DNA from: Dietzia massiliensis
GTDB taxonomy: Bacteria > Actinomycetota > Actinomycetes > Mycobacteriales > Mycobacteriaceae
DNA: 64,000 nt
Direction of reading: 5' to 3'
Assembly: GCF_018390595.1 (NCBI RefSeq)
Contig: NZ_JAHBAV010000001.1
Span: forward strand, 112,447 to 176,446
Shown: positions 1 to 11,600 of the stretch, piece after piece
How positions within the stretch are numbered: the first letter of the stretch is position 1
How the letters are laid out: every line of letters begins with the position of its first letter
The notes under the pieces: generated by a model
Databases searched by the model: none
What the model saw: the letters and a program-made list of their open reading frames with translations, nothing else
What the model was told of the DNA's origin: nothing
Made by a program: the position numbers and the translations under genes

Positions 1-1594
1 GCGGGCGCCCGCCGTCGACGACGAACAGCTGCGGCGGATAGGCGAACCGGCGGGCGGGCGGGGCCGCCTCCGGGTCGCCCGCCTCGTCGTCGACCGGTCC
101 GTCCGTCTCGTCCGGGGTGAGCGCCGGGTCCTCGTGATGACGACGGAAGCGTCGGCGGGTGACCTCGGCGATGCTGGCCACGTCGTCCGAGTGGCCGTCC
201 CCCGCGGCGTCGCGGATGCGGTACAGGCGGTAGTCGCTCTTACGGGGGATGCCGTCCTCGAACACCACGAGGGACGCCATGACGTCCGTGCCCTGGGTGT
301 GCGAGATGTCCACGCACTCGATGCGCAGCGGCGCGGAGTCCAGCTCGAGGGTCTCCTGGATCTCCTGCAGGGCGGCGGAGCGCGCGGTGAGGTCGCCGCT
401 GCGGCGCAGCTTGTGCTGGGTCAGGGCCTCGACGGCGTTGCGGTGGACCGTCTCGGCCAGGGCCCGCTTGTCCCCGCGCTGCGGGACCCGCAGCGAGACC
501 CGGGAGCCGCGCAGGCCCGAGAGCCAGTCGGCGAGCTCGTCGGAGTCCTCGGGCAGGGCCGGTACCAGCACCTCGCGGGGCACGGCGGAGGCGATGTCAC
601 CGGACTCGGCGGCCTCGGCCAGGTCCGCCTCCCCGCCGTAGAACTGCGCGAGGTAGTCCGAGACCACGCCGGGGATCGCCCGGGCCGCGTCGAACTCGCC
701 GTCCTCGTCGATCCCGTGCGCGTGCTCGACCACCCAGCCGCGCTGACCGCGGATACGTCCGCCGCGGACGTGGAAGACCTGGACAGAGACCTGGAGCTCG
801 TCGACCTCGACGCCCACGACGTCGGCGTCGGTCCCGTCGCCCAGCACGACGGCCTGCTTCTCCATGGCCCGGCGCATCGCGCCGAGATCGTCGCGCAGCC
901 TCGCGGCGCGCTCGAAGTCCAGATCGGCGGAGGCCTCCATCATCTGCTTCTCGATGCGCCGCATGATGGCGTCGGTCCGCCCGGCGAGGAAGTCGATGAG
1001 TTCATTGACGATCAGCCGGTGCTCGTCCGGGGTGACCCGGCCGATGCACGGGGCCGCGCACTTGTCGATGTAGCCGAGCAGGCAGGGCCGCCCGAGCTGG
1101 GCCTGACGCTTGTACACGCCGGCCGAACACGAGCGCACGGGGAACACCCGCTGCAGTGTGTCGAGGGTGTCGCGGATGGCCCACGCGTGGGAGTAGGGGC
1201 CGAAGTAGCGGGTGCCGGGCCGGCGGGGGCCGCGGTAGACGAACGCGCGCGGCACCTCCTCGCCGACGGTGACGGCGAGCATCGGGTAGGTCTTGTCGTC
1301 GCGGTAGCGGACGTTGAACCGCGGGTCGTACTTCTTGATCCACGTGTACTCGAGCTGCAGCGCCTCGACCTCGGTCGAGACGACGGTCCACTGCACGCCG
1401 GCGGCGGAGGTGACCATCTGCCGGGTGCGCGGGTGCAGCAGTGACAGATCGGCGAAGTACGAGCTCAGCCGACTGCGGAGGTTCTTGGCCTTGCCCACGT
1501 AGATGACGCGACCGTGCTCGTCACGGAAGCGGTACACCCCCGGCTCGGTGGGTATCGAGCCGGGGGCCGGGCGGTAGGAACGCGGGTCGGCCAC
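1..1594 (-). CDS. uvrC: UvrABC excinuclease subunit C, 3' end beyond the window
   Basis: UvrC makes both incisions around a bulky DNA lesion during nucleotide excision repair, after UvrA-UvrB has located it. About 531 residues are visible and the C-terminus is cut off by the window edge. The order of parts is canonical: an N-terminal GIY-YIG nuclease domain (GVYRF...[12 protein letters not shown], residues about 15-45), a UVR motif that binds UvrB ([13 protein letters not shown], near residue 210), and the start of the RNase H-like nuclease domain with VDISH and, just before the edge, FVVDGG, which supply catalytic aspartates. The start is a GTG seven bases after the stop of the upstream PH-domain gene; the protein begins [11 protein letters not shown], as UvrC proteins usually do shortly before GIY-YIG. 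It is the last visible gene of the riboflavin-side operon, in the same neighbourhood as in M. tuberculosis (Rv1420). Confidence 0.95.
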   Translation of the reverse strand, partial: MADPRSYRPAPGSIPTEPGVYRFRDEHGRVIYVGKAKNLRSRLSSYFADLSLLHPRTRQMVTSAAGVQWTVVSTEVEALQLEYTWIKKYDPRFNVRYRDDKTYPMLAVTVGEEVPRAFVYRGPRRPGTRYFGPYSHAWAIRDTLDTLQRVFPVRSCSAGVYKRQAQLGRPCLLGYIDKCAAPCIGRVTPDEHRLIVNELIDFLAGRTDAIMRRIEKQMMEASADLDFERAARLRDDLGAMRRAMEKQAVVLGDGTDADVVGVEVDELQVSVQVFHVRGGRIRGQRGWVVEHAHGIDEDGEFDAARAIPGVVSDYLAQFYGGEADLAEAAESGDIASAVPREVLVPALPEDSDELADWLSGLRGSRVSLRVPQRGDKRALAETVHRNAVEALTQHKLRRSGDLTARSAALQEIQETLELDSAPLRIECVDISHTQGTDVMASLVVFEDGIPRKSDYRLYRIRDAAGDGHSDDVASIAEVTRRRFRRHHEDPALTPDETDGPVDDEAGDPEAAPPARRFAYPPQLFVVDGGRP

Positions 1595-1600
1595 GGCGCG

Positions 1601-3812
<2,212 letters not shown>

Positions 3813-3886
3813 TGCTGCGGGGTCTCCTCGTGTCTGACGAGCCCGGGCGTCGGCCGCGGGTCCGGGCTCAAGTATGGCGCATCCGG

Positions 3887-4510
3887 TCAGCGGGACCCGC
3901 CACCGCGTCCGTCCAGCAGCCGCTCGACGTACTTGGCCAGCACGTCCACCTCGAGGTTGACCGGGTCCCCGTGGGCCAGACCACCGAGGATCGTGGCCTC
4001 GAGGGTGGTGGGGATCAGCGAGACCTCGAACCAGGCGTCGGCCTCGCCGGGCGCGCTCACCGCCGAGACGGTGAGCGAGGTGCCGGAGACGGTGATGGAG
4101 CCCTTCTCCACGACGTACCGGGCGAGATCGCCAGGCAGGGAGATCCGCAGGACGTGCCAGTGTTCGTGCTCGACGCGGCTGACGACCCGGCCGGTGCCGT
4201 CGACGTGGCCCTGGACGATGTGTCCGCCGAAGCGGGCGTCGGCGCGCATGGCGCGCTCCAGGTTGACGGGGTCGCCGGGCGCGAGGGCGGCGAGCGCGGT
4301 GCGGTCGAGCGTCTCGGCCATGACGTCCACGTCGAAGTGGGCACCGGTCTCCCACTCCGTGACGGTGAGGCAGACCCCGTTGACGGCGATCGAGTCGCCG
4401 TGGCCGGCGTCGGAGGTGACCAGGGGGCCGCGGATCCGCAGTCGCGCGGAGTCGCCACGCCGGTCGATCGACTCGAGCGTGCCGAGCTCCTCAACGATTC
4501 CGGTGAACAT
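3887..4510 (-). CDS. ribC: Riboflavin synthase, alpha chain
   Basis: Dismutates two lumazine molecules to riboflavin (called ribE in some bacteria). The 207-residue protein has the diagnostic internal duplication of two similar beta-barrel halves: [21 protein letters not shown] and VNLERAM in the first; [23 protein letters not shown] and [15 protein letters not shown] in the second. The start ATG shares one base with the ribD stop (TGATG), a coupling arrangement. A 74-bp gap separates it from ribBA downstream. I looked for an FMN riboswitch in that gap and ahead of ribD and saw no room for one. Confidence 0.95.
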   Translation of the reverse strand: MFTGIVEELGTLESIDRRGDSARLRIRGPLVTSDAGHGDSIAVNGVCLTVTEWETGAHFDVDVMAETLDRTALAALAPGDPVNLERAMRADARFGGHIVQGHVDGTGRVVSRVEHEHWHVLRISLPGDLARYVVEKGSITVSGTSLTVSAVSAPGEADAWFEVSLIPTTLEATILGGLAHGDPVNLEVDVLAKYVERLLDGRGGGSR

Positions 4511-5646
4511 CAGCGGGGTCCTCTCGTCGGTTCGATGGCGGGCGCCCGGGTGTCGGGCGCCGCGGGCGCGGGTCGGGTGGTCGGCGCCGTCATGCGCAGG
4601 TGGACGTCGGCGCCGAGGACGGTGGTCTCGCGGACGGTGAAACCGTGCGCGTCGGCGAGCGTGGCGACGCCGGCCCCCTCGACGGCCGACCGTCCGCCGC
4701 CGAGGACGAGCGGGGCGATGTAGGCGTCGACCTGGTCGACGAGCCCGGCGGCCAGGAACGCCCCGGCCAGGCGCGGGCCGCCCTCGACGAGGACGTGACA
4801 CACGTCCCCGAGCATCGCGAGCGCCTCGGCGGGGTCCCGGGTGGCGAGGTGCCGGAACCGGCCGTCGTCCCCGCGGACGGCCGCGTCGGCGGGCACGGCG
4901 GACAGGCCCATCACCGCCCGGAGGGGCTGGCGTGGGGCGGGGCGTCCGTCGTCTAGGCGGGCGGTCAGAGCGGGGTCGTCGGCGGTGAGGGTCCCGGTGC
5001 CGACGACGAGGGCGTCGATCTCCTGCCGCCTCGCGTGTGCGTGCTGTCGCGAGACCGGCCCGGTGATCCACCTGCTCGACCCGTCGGCCGCGGCCACCCT
5101 GCCGTCCAGGCTGGCCGCGTACTTCCAGGTGACGAACGGTCGGCCGTGGGCCTGTCGGTGGAGCCACGCCCGGAGCGGGCCGTCCCCGGCGGCGCGGACC
5201 TCGTCGTCGTCGCCCCTGGACACGTCGACCCCCGCCCGCCGCAAGGTGTCGGCACCGCCGGCCGCCACGGGGTTCGGGTCGGACACGGCGTACACCACGC
5301 GCGCGACGCCCGCGGCCAGGGCCCGCGCGGTGCAGGGGCCCGTGCGGCCGTGGTGATCGCACGGCTCCAACGTCACGACGAGCGTGCCACTCCGCGCCCG
5401 GTCGCCGGCCTCGTCCAGGGCGACCACCTCGGCGTGCCGGCCGCCCGGCGCCTCGGTGGCGCCGCGACCGACGACCGCGCCGGCGGCGTCGAGCACCACC
5501 GCGCCGACCGGGGGGTTGGGCGTGCTCACCCCGAGAGCCGCGCGCGAGAGCGCGATCGCCTCGGCGAGGGCGGCCCGCTCCCGGCGGCGCGCCGGTGTCG
5601 TCGTGGAGGCGACCGCTTCGGGGCCGGTCGCGTCGGGCACGGTCAC
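4510..5646 (-). CDS. ribD: Bifunctional riboflavin deaminase-reductase
   Basis: Catalyses two successive riboflavin steps: deamination of the pyrimidine intermediate by the N-terminal zinc deaminase, then NADPH-dependent reduction of its ribosyl side chain by the C-terminal half. The deaminase shows GGRHAEVVAL (His ligand and catalytic Glu) and LEPCDHHGRTGPC with the two zinc cysteines. The reductase begins near residue 165 (PFVTWKYAASLDGRVA) and has VVGTGTLTADDPALTAR and VLVEGGPRLAGAFL. Length 378 residues is normal. The GTG start overlaps the rpe stop as GTGA. The first roughly 25 residues (Thr/Ala/Arg-rich) are not conserved in the family as I know it, so a later start is possible. Confidence 0.95.
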   Translation of the reverse strand: MTVPDATGPEAVASTTTPARRRERAALAEAIALSRAALGVSTPNPPVGAVVLDAAGAVVGRGATEAPGGRHAEVVALDEAGDRARSGTLVVTLEPCDHHGRTGPCTARALAAGVARVVYAVSDPNPVAAGGADTLRRAGVDVSRGDDDEVRAAGDGPLRAWLHRQAHGRPFVTWKYAASLDGRVAAADGSSRWITGPVSRQHAHARRQEIDALVVGTGTLTADDPALTARLDDGRPAPRQPLRAVMGLSAVPADAAVRGDDGRFRHLATRDPAEALAMLGDVCHVLVEGGPRLAGAFLAAGLVDQVDAYIAPLVLGGGRSAVEGAGVATLADAHGFTVRETTVLGADVHLRMTAPTTRPAPAAPDTRAPAIEPTRGPR

Positions 5647-6311
5647 GCCCGCGCGGCGAGCGCCCGGTCGCGCAGGTCCCCGATCATCGCGTCGGGGTCC
5701 GGGGCGCCGTAGACGGCCGAGCCGGCCACGAACACGTCACAGCCGGCGGCCGCGCACTCCCCGATCGTGTCGGCGTCGATCCCACCGTCGATCTGGATGC
5801 GGACGTCCAGACCGCGGCGGTCGATCTCGGCACGCAGGGCGCGGACCTTGTCGAGCGACTCGGGCATGAACTTCTGACCGCCGAAGCCCGGCTCGACGCT
5901 CATCACGAGGACCAGGTCCACGTGGTCGAGCACCTCGAAGCACATCTCGGCGGGCGTGCCCGGCTTGATCGAGATCCCGGCACTGCTGCCCTTGACGTGC
6001 AGCAGGTCCGCCACCGCCACCGGGTCGTCGGCCGCCTCGAGGTGGAAGGTCACGTTCGCGGCGCCCGCGTCGACGTAGCCCCCGACCCAGCGCAGCGGGT
6101 TCTCGATCATGAGGTGGCAGTCCATGGGCTTGTCGGTCACCCGGCCGACCGCAGCGGCGACCGGCGCGCCGAACGACAGGTTGGGCACGAAGTGGCCGTC
6201 CATGACGTCCACGTGGATCCAGTCGGCGGACGGGATGCGCTCGATCTCGCGGTCGAGTCGGGCGAAGTCGGCGGACAGGATCGACGGCGCGATGAGCGGC
6301 TGGTACGACAT
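5643..6311 (-). CDS. rpe: Ribulose-phosphate 3-epimerase
   Basis: Interconverts ribulose 5-phosphate and xylulose 5-phosphate in the pentose phosphate pathway; ribulose 5-phosphate is also a direct precursor of riboflavin, which fits its place at the head of the rib genes. The 222-residue TIM-barrel protein shows the family hallmarks: IAPSILSADFARL, WIHVDVMDGHFVPNLSFG with metal-binding His and catalytic Asp, DCHLMIENP, VLVMSVEPGFGGQKF, and IQIDGGIDADTI with the second catalytic Asp. Starts at ATG, 24 bases downstream of the rsmB stop, so probably co-transcribed with it. Confidence 0.96.
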   Translation of the reverse strand: MSYQPLIAPSILSADFARLDREIERIPSADWIHVDVMDGHFVPNLSFGAPVAAAVGRVTDKPMDCHLMIENPLRWVGGYVDAGAANVTFHLEAADDPVAVADLLHVKGSSAGISIKPGTPAEMCFEVLDHVDLVLVMSVEPGFGGQKFMPESLDKVRALRAEIDRRGLDVRIQIDGGIDADTIGECAAAGCDVFVAGSAVYGAPDPDAMIGDLRDRALAARA

Positions 6312-6335
6312 GCCGCCCAGTCTAGGCGGGCCGCG

Positions 6336-7964
6336 TCAGCGGGTCCGCCGCAGCGCCGCCATGAACATCGCGTCGGTGCCGTGCCGGTGCGGCCACAGCT
6401 GCACCCACGGCCCCTCCCCCGACCCGTCGGGCGGGCCGCCGACCGCGCCGCCGATGTCCGCGAGGATCTCCCTCACGTCGAGGGTCTCCACGTCGTCCCG
6501 GCGTGCCGCCTCCCGGACCACCGACACCGTCTCCGACAGGTGCGGCGAGCACGTCGCGTACAGCACCACACCCCCCGGTCGGACCAGCCGCAGAGCCGAG
6601 TCGAGCAGCTCGCGCTGCAGGGCGACCAGTCCCGGGATGTCCGCCGCGGTTTTGCGCCAGCGCGCCTCCGGGCGACGACGTAGTGCACCCAACCCCGAGC
6701 ACGGTGCGTCGAGGAGCACGCGGTCGAAGCCGGGCTCGAGCCCGGGATCCCGCCCGTCGGCCGTGTGCACCGTCACCGGCAGGTCCCGTGTGGCCTCCCG
6801 CACGAGGTCGGCCCGGTGCGGCGACACCTCGACGCCGGTGAGGGTCCCGCCCTCGATCTCCGCGAGCGCGCCCAACATCACCGCCTTGCCGCCGGGGCCG
6901 GCGGCGAGATCGAGCCAGCGTCCGCCGTCCGGCCCGTCGAGTGGCGCGCGTGCGGCGGCGAGCGCGACCAGCTGGCTGCCCTCGTCCTGGACCGCGGCCA
7001 GCCCCTCCCGCACGGCGTCGAGCGTGACCGGGTCGCCCGAGTCGAGGTGCACCGCGTACGGCGACAGCTCGCCCTCGCGGCCCCCCGTGACCAACGCGAG
7101 CTCTTCGGCGGAGATCGCGCCCGGCCGGGCGGCCAGGTGGACCCTGGGCCGCGCGTCGTCCGCGGCGAGCAGCTCGGGCAGCTCCCCGGCGGCCGCACCG
7201 AGCGAGTCGGCGAACGCCCGGGCGATCCACTCCGGGTGGGCGGTGCCGATGGCCATTCTCGCCACCGGGTCGGTCACGCCGTCGCGTAGCGCCTCCACCC
7301 ACGCGTCCGCGTCGCGCGCCGAGATCTTGCGCAGGACCGCGTTGACGAACGCACCTGCGCGGCCGAGCCCCGCGGTGCGAGCCGCTTCCACGCTGGTGTC
7401 GACGGCCGCGTGCGCGCCGATGCGCGTGAACAGCAGCTGGTAGGCGCCCAGGCGGATCAGATCGAGCACCGGCGGGTCGATCTCCTCGACGGGGCGCGAC
7501 GAGGCGAGGGTGATGATGCGGTCGAGGAGCCCCTGCGCGCGGAGCGTGCCGTAGGTCAGCTCGGTCGCCAGGGCGGCGTCGCGGGTGTCGAGCTTCGCCC
7601 GGCGCAGCTCGGCCGGCAGCGTGAGGTTGGCGTAGGCCGCGCGCTCGCGGACCGCCGCCATGACCGTCAGGGCCACGGACCTCGCGTCGGGCCGTCGCTG
7701 CGCTCGCTGCTGGTCACCCGACCGCTGCCGGCCTCCTTGCTGCTGCCGGTCACCAGACCGCTGCCGGGCTCCCGAACGCGGTCCCCCTGACCGTTGCTGG
7801 CCGCCCGACCGTGGGCGACCTGCGCCCGTGTCCCGGGGGCGACCTTCGCCGTCTCCGCGCTTCGGGGCGTCACCGCCGCGCCCGCTGCCGCCGCTTCCGG
7901 CGCCACGGCCCCGTTCGCTGCCGCCGCTTCCAGCGCCGCGGCCCCGCCCGCCGTCGGCGCTCAC
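6336..7964 (-). CDS. rsmB: 16S rRNA (cytosine-5-)-methyltransferase RsmB
   Basis: Methylates C967 (E. coli numbering) of 16S rRNA from S-adenosylmethionine. From about residue 95 the protein is conventional: a NusB-like RNA-binding domain ([45 protein letters not shown]) followed by a Rossmann methyltransferase with the SAM loop [11 protein letters not shown], the catalytic-cysteine motif DAPCSGLG and the second motif [11 protein letters not shown]. The GTG start at 7964 overlaps the fmt stop (GTGA) and yields 542 residues. The first 92 residues are an unusual Arg/Gly/Ser/Gln-rich tail, described separately. Family members without this tail are about 450 residues. Confidence 0.93.
   Translation of the reverse strand: MSADGGRGRGAGSGGSERGRGAGSGGSGRGGDAPKRGDGEGRPRDTGAGRPRSGGQQRSGGPRSGARQRSGDRQQQGGRQRSGDQQRAQRRPDARSVALTVMAAVRERAAYANLTLPAELRRAKLDTRDAALATELTYGTLRAQGLLDRIITLASSRPVEEIDPPVLDLIRLGAYQLLFTRIGAHAAVDTSVEAARTAGLGRAGAFVNAVLRKISARDADAWVEALRDGVTDPVARMAIGTAHPEWIARAFADSLGAAAGELPELLAADDARPRVHLAARPGAISAEELALVTGGREGELSPYAVHLDSGDPVTLDAVREGLAAVQDEGSQLVALAAARAPLDGPDGGRWLDLAAGPGGKAVMLGALAEIEGGTLTGVEVSPHRADLVREATRDLPVTVHTADGRDPGLEPGFDRVLLDAPCSGLGALRRRPEARWRKTAADIPGLVALQRELLDSALRLVRPGGVVLYATCSPHLSETVSVVREAARRDDVETLDVREILADIGGAVGGPPDGSGEGPWVQLWPHRHGTDAMFMAALRRTR
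7689..7964 (-). repeat. Low-complexity Arg/Gly/Ser/Gln repeat region encoding the RsmB N-terminal tail
   Basis: This DNA encodes residues 1-92 of RsmB. It has imperfect tandem units: [19 protein letters not shown] in the first part, and a run of [23 protein letters not shown] units in the second. On the plus strand the same region reads as repeated ggtcac-cgaccgctgccgg-type blocks around 7721-7790. The protein segment has almost no hydrophobic residues and many Arg and Gly, so it should be disordered and able to bind RNA. Repeats of this kind commonly vary in copy number between strains. Confidence 0.8.
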
Positions 7965-8893
7965 TCGAAGGCCGCCTCGGCGTCGAGGCGCGCACCGCGG
8001 ACCCAGTTGAGTGCGTCCATCATCCTCTTGCCCGGGGGTTGAATGGTCTCGAGCACCATGGGAGCGGAGGCCGTGCCCACGTGCACGGCCTTCTTGTCCC
8101 ACGCGATACGGCCGGGCTCGAGGTCGGGGGCGGTCTCCTCGGCCGGGCGGGCCGAGCCGATCTTCACCCGCTCGCCGCCGAGTGTCGTCCACGCACCGGG
8201 CGCCGGGGTGACCGATCGGATATGTCGATCGACCGCCAGGGCGGGGTCGGTCCACCGCACCCGCGCGTCGTCGACAGTGAGTTTCCCCGCGTGGGAGACA
8301 CCATCGGTCGGCTGCGGCACCGGACGCAACTCCCCCGCCTCGAGGCCGTCGAGCGTCGCGACCAGCAGACCGGCCCCGGACTCGGACAGTCGCCCGAGCA
8401 GGTCGCCGGCGGTGTCGCGTGGCCGGATCGTCTCGGTCATCGTCCCCAGCACGGGGCCGGTGTCCATCCCCTCGTCGAGTCGGAACGTCGTGGCGCCGGT
8501 GACCTCGTCACCGGCCGCGATGGCGGCGTTGACGGGGGCGGCCCCCCGCCACGCGGGCAGGAGGGAGAAGTGCAGGTTGATCCAACCGTGCGCCGGGATG
8601 TCCAGAACGGGCCGTGGGACGAGGTGTCCGTAGGCGACCACGGGGACGGCGTCGGGCGCCAGTTCACGCAGCCGCTCGGCGAACCCGGAATCGCGGGCGT
8701 TGGGCGGGGTGAGGACCTCGATCCCCGCAGCGTCGGCGGCGGCCGCGACGGGACTGCGGGACAGCCCGCGGCCACGTCCGGTGCGCGCGTCGGGTCGGGA
8801 GACCACGGCCACCACCTCGTGGCGGTCGCTGTCGAGGAGAGCCCGCAGGGACGGGACGGCGACGTCGGGGGTGCCGGCGAAGACGAGGCGCAT
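7961..8893 (-). CDS. fmt: Methionyl-tRNA formyltransferase
   Basis: Formylates initiator Met-tRNA using 10-formyltetrahydrofolate. The 310-residue protein has the N-terminal Rossmann-like start [16 protein letters not shown], the catalytic signature [18 protein letters not shown] (conserved Asn, His and SLLP), the DEGMDTGPV segment, and a C-terminal OB-like tRNA-binding domain. It starts at ATG three bases after the def stop. Pairing with def makes sense: Fmt adds the formyl group that Def later removes from nascent proteins. Confidence 0.96.
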   Translation of the reverse strand: MRLVFAGTPDVAVPSLRALLDSDRHEVVAVVSRPDARTGRGRGLSRSPVAAAADAAGIEVLTPPNARDSGFAERLRELAPDAVPVVAYGHLVPRPVLDIPAHGWINLHFSLLPAWRGAAPVNAAIAAGDEVTGATTFRLDEGMDTGPVLGTMTETIRPRDTAGDLLGRLSESGAGLLVATLDGLEAGELRPVPQPTDGVSHAGKLTVDDARVRWTDPALAVDRHIRSVTPAPGAWTTLGGERVKIGSARPAEETAPDLEPGRIAWDKKAVHVGTASAPMVLETIQPPGKRMMDALNWVRGARLDAEAAFE

Positions 8894-8896
8894 CGG

Positions 8897-9451
8897 TCAC
8901 CTCACCGCCATGGCGTCGGAGAGCTGGTCGTAGACGACCCCGGCGCTGACGGCGGCGCTGCCGAACCACGCTGACGACCGGATCTCGGCCATCGCGGCGC
9001 GGCGACGTTCCGGGGTGAGCCGCTGGAGGAACAGCACCCCGTCGAGGTGGTCGATCTCATGCTGGACCGCGCGGGCGAGGATGCCCTCCGCCTCGAAGCT
9101 CACGGGGTCGCCCTTCATGTCGAACCCGCGTGCGCGGACCCGGGCGAACCGCTCCGTGGGCATCGACACACCCGGGATGGACAGACAGCCCTCGTTGACC
9201 TCGGTGGTCTCGTCCCCGATGGCTTCCCATTCCGGGTTGACCAGGTGGCCCCGACGTCCTCCACAGGTGTAGACGAACACGCGGGTGGACAGGCCGATCT
9301 GCGGGGCCGCGAGACCGGCACCCTCCTCGTGCGCGACCGTGTCCATGAGGTCCGTCACCGTCCGCGCCAGCCGGTCGTCGAAGGAGGTGACGGGATCAGC
9401 GGCGGTCCTCAGGACGGGATCGCCGAAGAGCCGGACGGGGTGGACGGGCAT
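8897..9451 (-). CDS. def: Peptide deformylase
   Basis: Metalloenzyme that removes the N-formyl group from nascent proteins. All three family motifs are present in the 184-residue product: GAGLAAPQIG, EGCLSIPG (metal-binding Cys) and QHEIDHLDG (two metal-binding His and the catalytic Glu). The C-terminal extension after residue 155 (RRRAAMAEIRSSAWFGSA) resembles other actinobacterial deformylases. The ATG is preceded by GAGGAGA. It heads the def-fmt-rsmB-rpe-rib run and has a good -10 box in the short gap to priA. Confidence 0.96.
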   Translation of the reverse strand: MPVHPVRLFGDPVLRTAADPVTSFDDRLARTVTDLMDTVAHEEGAGLAAPQIGLSTRVFVYTCGGRRGHLVNPEWEAIGDETTEVNEGCLSIPGVSMPTERFARVRARGFDMKGDPVSFEAEGILARAVQHEIDHLDGVLFLQRLTPERRRAAMAEIRSSAWFGSAAVSAGVVYDQLSDAMAVR

Positions 9452-9490
9452 GCGTATCGGGTCTCCTCGGAGCGACGGTGATGAACAGCC

Positions 9491-9496
9491 ATTCTA
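9491..9496 (-). promoter_or_regulatory. Candidate -10 box for def
   Basis: The minus strand reads TAGAAT here, a near-consensus sigma-A -10 hexamer, about 40 bases upstream of the def start codon. No convincing TTGACA-like -35 lies 16-18 bases further upstream. It falls in the 58-bp gap between the priA stop and def, where a promoter for the downstream operon would be expected. Confidence 0.4.
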
Positions 9497-9509
9497 GGCG
9501 CTGCGTCGG

Positions 9510-11555
9510 TCATCCGATGTTCACGGGATCCAGGCGGACGCGCAGCGGATGCGTGGATCGTCTGCCCGCCCGCCGGACGATGAGGGCGCGCAGCTCCGCG
9601 GCGACGTCGTTCAGCATCGCCGGGGGGACCCGCAGGAGGACCCGCTCGGGATCCTCCACCTCGTCATGGCCGGGCAGCTCCTCGCCAGGGGGGAGGTCCA
9701 CCGGGCCGAGCACCTCGACGCTGTCGGCGAACCGGAAGTCCTCGAGGAACTCCGCCAGCGCCGCCGCGGGGCCGTCGACCGCCATCATGTGGACCGCCGG
9801 GGGGAACCCGACCTCGGCGCGGTCGGCGAGCTCTCGCTCCGCCCAGCCCTGCGGGTCCCACCGGACCAATGCCTGGGCGACCGCGGACCCGGAGTCCGCC
9901 GACAGGAACACCCTGCCGCCCTCGTCGGCCGGGCGGACGAGCCCGGCGGCGCCGATCCACAGCCGGAGCGCGTTCTGCACAGCCCTCAGGTCGGGCCGGC
10001 CGAGCAGTGCCCACGAGTCCAACAGCAGCGCGGCGCCGTAACCGCCGTCGGCGACGGGCTCGGCGCCGGGGGTGGACACGATGATCGCGGGACTCGCGGG
10101 CACGGAGTCGAGGATCTCCCCTCCCCCGCTCGTGCGGATCCGCACACCGGGGAACATCCGGCCCAACTCCTCGGCGGTGCGCCCCGCGCCCACGACCCCG
10201 GCGCGCAACGCACGCGATCCGCAGGCCACGCACCGGAACCCCGGCTCGGGCGCCCCGCACCACCCGCACGCCAGCTCGACCGGCCCGTGGACCTCGTCCA
10301 TGCGGCCGGCGCGCAGGGGGCCGTTGCAGCGACGACACCGGGCGGGCGTCCGGCAGGAACCGCACAGCAGAGTGGGGATGTACCCCTTCCTGGGAACCTG
10401 GACCAGGACCGGCGCGTCGACGTCGATCGACTCGCGGGCCATCGTCAACGCGACGGCCGGCAGGCGCGTGCGGCCGCCCGCGACGTCGCGTGCCTGGACC
10501 GGGTCGGCGTCCGTCACGGCCACCACTCGCGGGGCCAGCTCGCGGACCAGGCCGGCGCGGGGCCGGATCTCGTGTGCCCAGCCGGTCCTCACGTACTCCG
10601 CGACTTCCGGCGTCCGGTCCACCGACGTCAGCAGGAGCGGGGTGCCCTCGAGCGCGGAACGCTGGGCGGCGACATCACGCGTGTGCGGATACGGAGCGCG
10701 GGGTTCGACGAAGGAGTCGTCACCGTCGTCGTGCAGCACGATGAGGCCCGGTTCGGGGAGCGGGGCGAAGACGGAGCTGCGTGTGCCCACGACGATCCGT
10801 GCATGCCCGCGGACCGCGCGCAGCCAGCGTCGGTACCTGGCGGAGGGGCCCACTCCCGCGGACAGGTCGGCGACGAGGTCCCGGCCGGCCGCTCCGCCCC
10901 CGACCACCTCGCGGCACGCCCCGGCGAGGCGGTCGACGTCACGTTGGTCTGGGACGATGAGCAGCACCTGCAGACCCCGTCGTCGGACGGAGTCGGCGAG
11001 TGCGGCCAACGACCGCGCCCAGTCCCGGCCGGGCGGCACCGTCCACACCCCCCGGGCCGGCACACCGCCGGTGACCGCCTCGAGGAACCTGGCGACCATC
11101 GGGTGGTCCTCCCAGCCCGCCGGTAGTTCGACCGGGCCGATCGACACCCCCTCGGGCGCGCCGGGCTCGGGCACGGACTTCTCCGCCGCCGCGTGCCGGG
11201 GCGGGATGGCCAGTCGGAGCACGTCGGACCGCGTGCCCACCCACCGGCGCGCGACGAGGTCGACCAGGCGCAACAGCGCCGGGGTGAGGACGGGTTCCGG
11301 GGAGACCACGCGTTCGAGCCAGGCGAGCTCGCCCTGGTGGTCGGTGTGGGCCGCGCGTTCGACGAGGAAACCGTCGACAAGTCGGCCGGCGAAGCGCACC
11401 CGCACGCGTACGCCGGGGCGAGCCTCGGCCGACATCGACTCGGGCACCCGGTAGTCGAATTCGCGGTCGAGGTGGGGTACCCCGAGCAACGGCAGAACCC
11501 GGGCCACGGGGCGCTCGGCCGCCGCGACCCGGGTGGCCGGGCGCGTTGTCGTCAC
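9510..11555 (-). CDS. priA: PriA-like primosomal protein N', helicase motifs degenerate
   Basis: PriA recognises stalled replication forks and reloads the replisome. The 681-residue protein keeps the N-terminal 3'-DNA-binding domain (VLPLLGVPHLDREFDYRVPE) and the zinc-binding region (CGSCRTPARCRRC ... CGWC ... CVACGS). The ATPase motifs are lost: where the Walker A loop should be the protein reads VPPGRDWARSL, with no GxGK(S/T), and the usual DEEH box is replaced by HDDGDDSF. Loss of helicase motifs is known for actinobacterial PriA, which is annotated as a probable replication restart protein without helicase activity. The frame is intact, so this is not a pseudogene. It lies 45 bp downstream of metK, probably in the same transcript. 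Confidence 0.9.
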   Translation of the reverse strand: MTTTRPATRVAAAERPVARVLPLLGVPHLDREFDYRVPESMSAEARPGVRVRVRFAGRLVDGFLVERAAHTDHQGELAWLERVVSPEPVLTPALLRLVDLVARRWVGTRSDVLRLAIPPRHAAAEKSVPEPGAPEGVSIGPVELPAGWEDHPMVARFLEAVTGGVPARGVWTVPPGRDWARSLAALADSVRRRGLQVLLIVPDQRDVDRLAGACREVVGGGAAGRDLVADLSAGVGPSARYRRWLRAVRGHARIVVGTRSSVFAPLPEPGLIVLHDDGDDSFVEPRAPYPHTRDVAAQRSALEGTPLLLTSVDRTPEVAEYVRTGWAHEIRPRAGLVRELAPRVVAVTDADPVQARDVAGGRTRLPAVALTMARESIDVDAPVLVQVPRKGYIPTLLCGSCRTPARCRRCNGPLRAGRMDEVHGPVELACGWCGAPEPGFRCVACGSRALRAGVVGAGRTAEELGRMFPGVRIRTSGGGEILDSVPASPAIIVSTPGAEPVADGGYGAALLLDSWALLGRPDLRAVQNALRLWIGAAGLVRPADEGGRVFLSADSGSAVAQALVRWDPQGWAERELADRAEVGFPPAVHMMAVDGPAAALAEFLEDFRFADSVEVLGPVDLPPGEELPGHDEVEDPERVLLRVPPAMLNDVAAELRALIVRRAGRRSTHPLRVRLDPVNIG

Positions 11556-11600
11556 GTCGGGAATCCTCGCACCCCGCTACGACACCCGGGTGCGACGGCT

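Noticed and set aside
134..1444. Plus-strand open frame opposite uvrC
   Set aside because: Antisense to uvrC with all UvrC motifs on the other strand.
4511..6311. FMN riboswitch for the rib genes
   Set aside because: Genes overlap or are separated by too few bases to hold one, and no RFN-like conserved boxes were seen in the gaps.
9510..11555. priA as a pseudogene
   Set aside because: The frame is uninterrupted, the zinc cysteines are intact, and loss of helicase motifs is usual in Actinobacteria.
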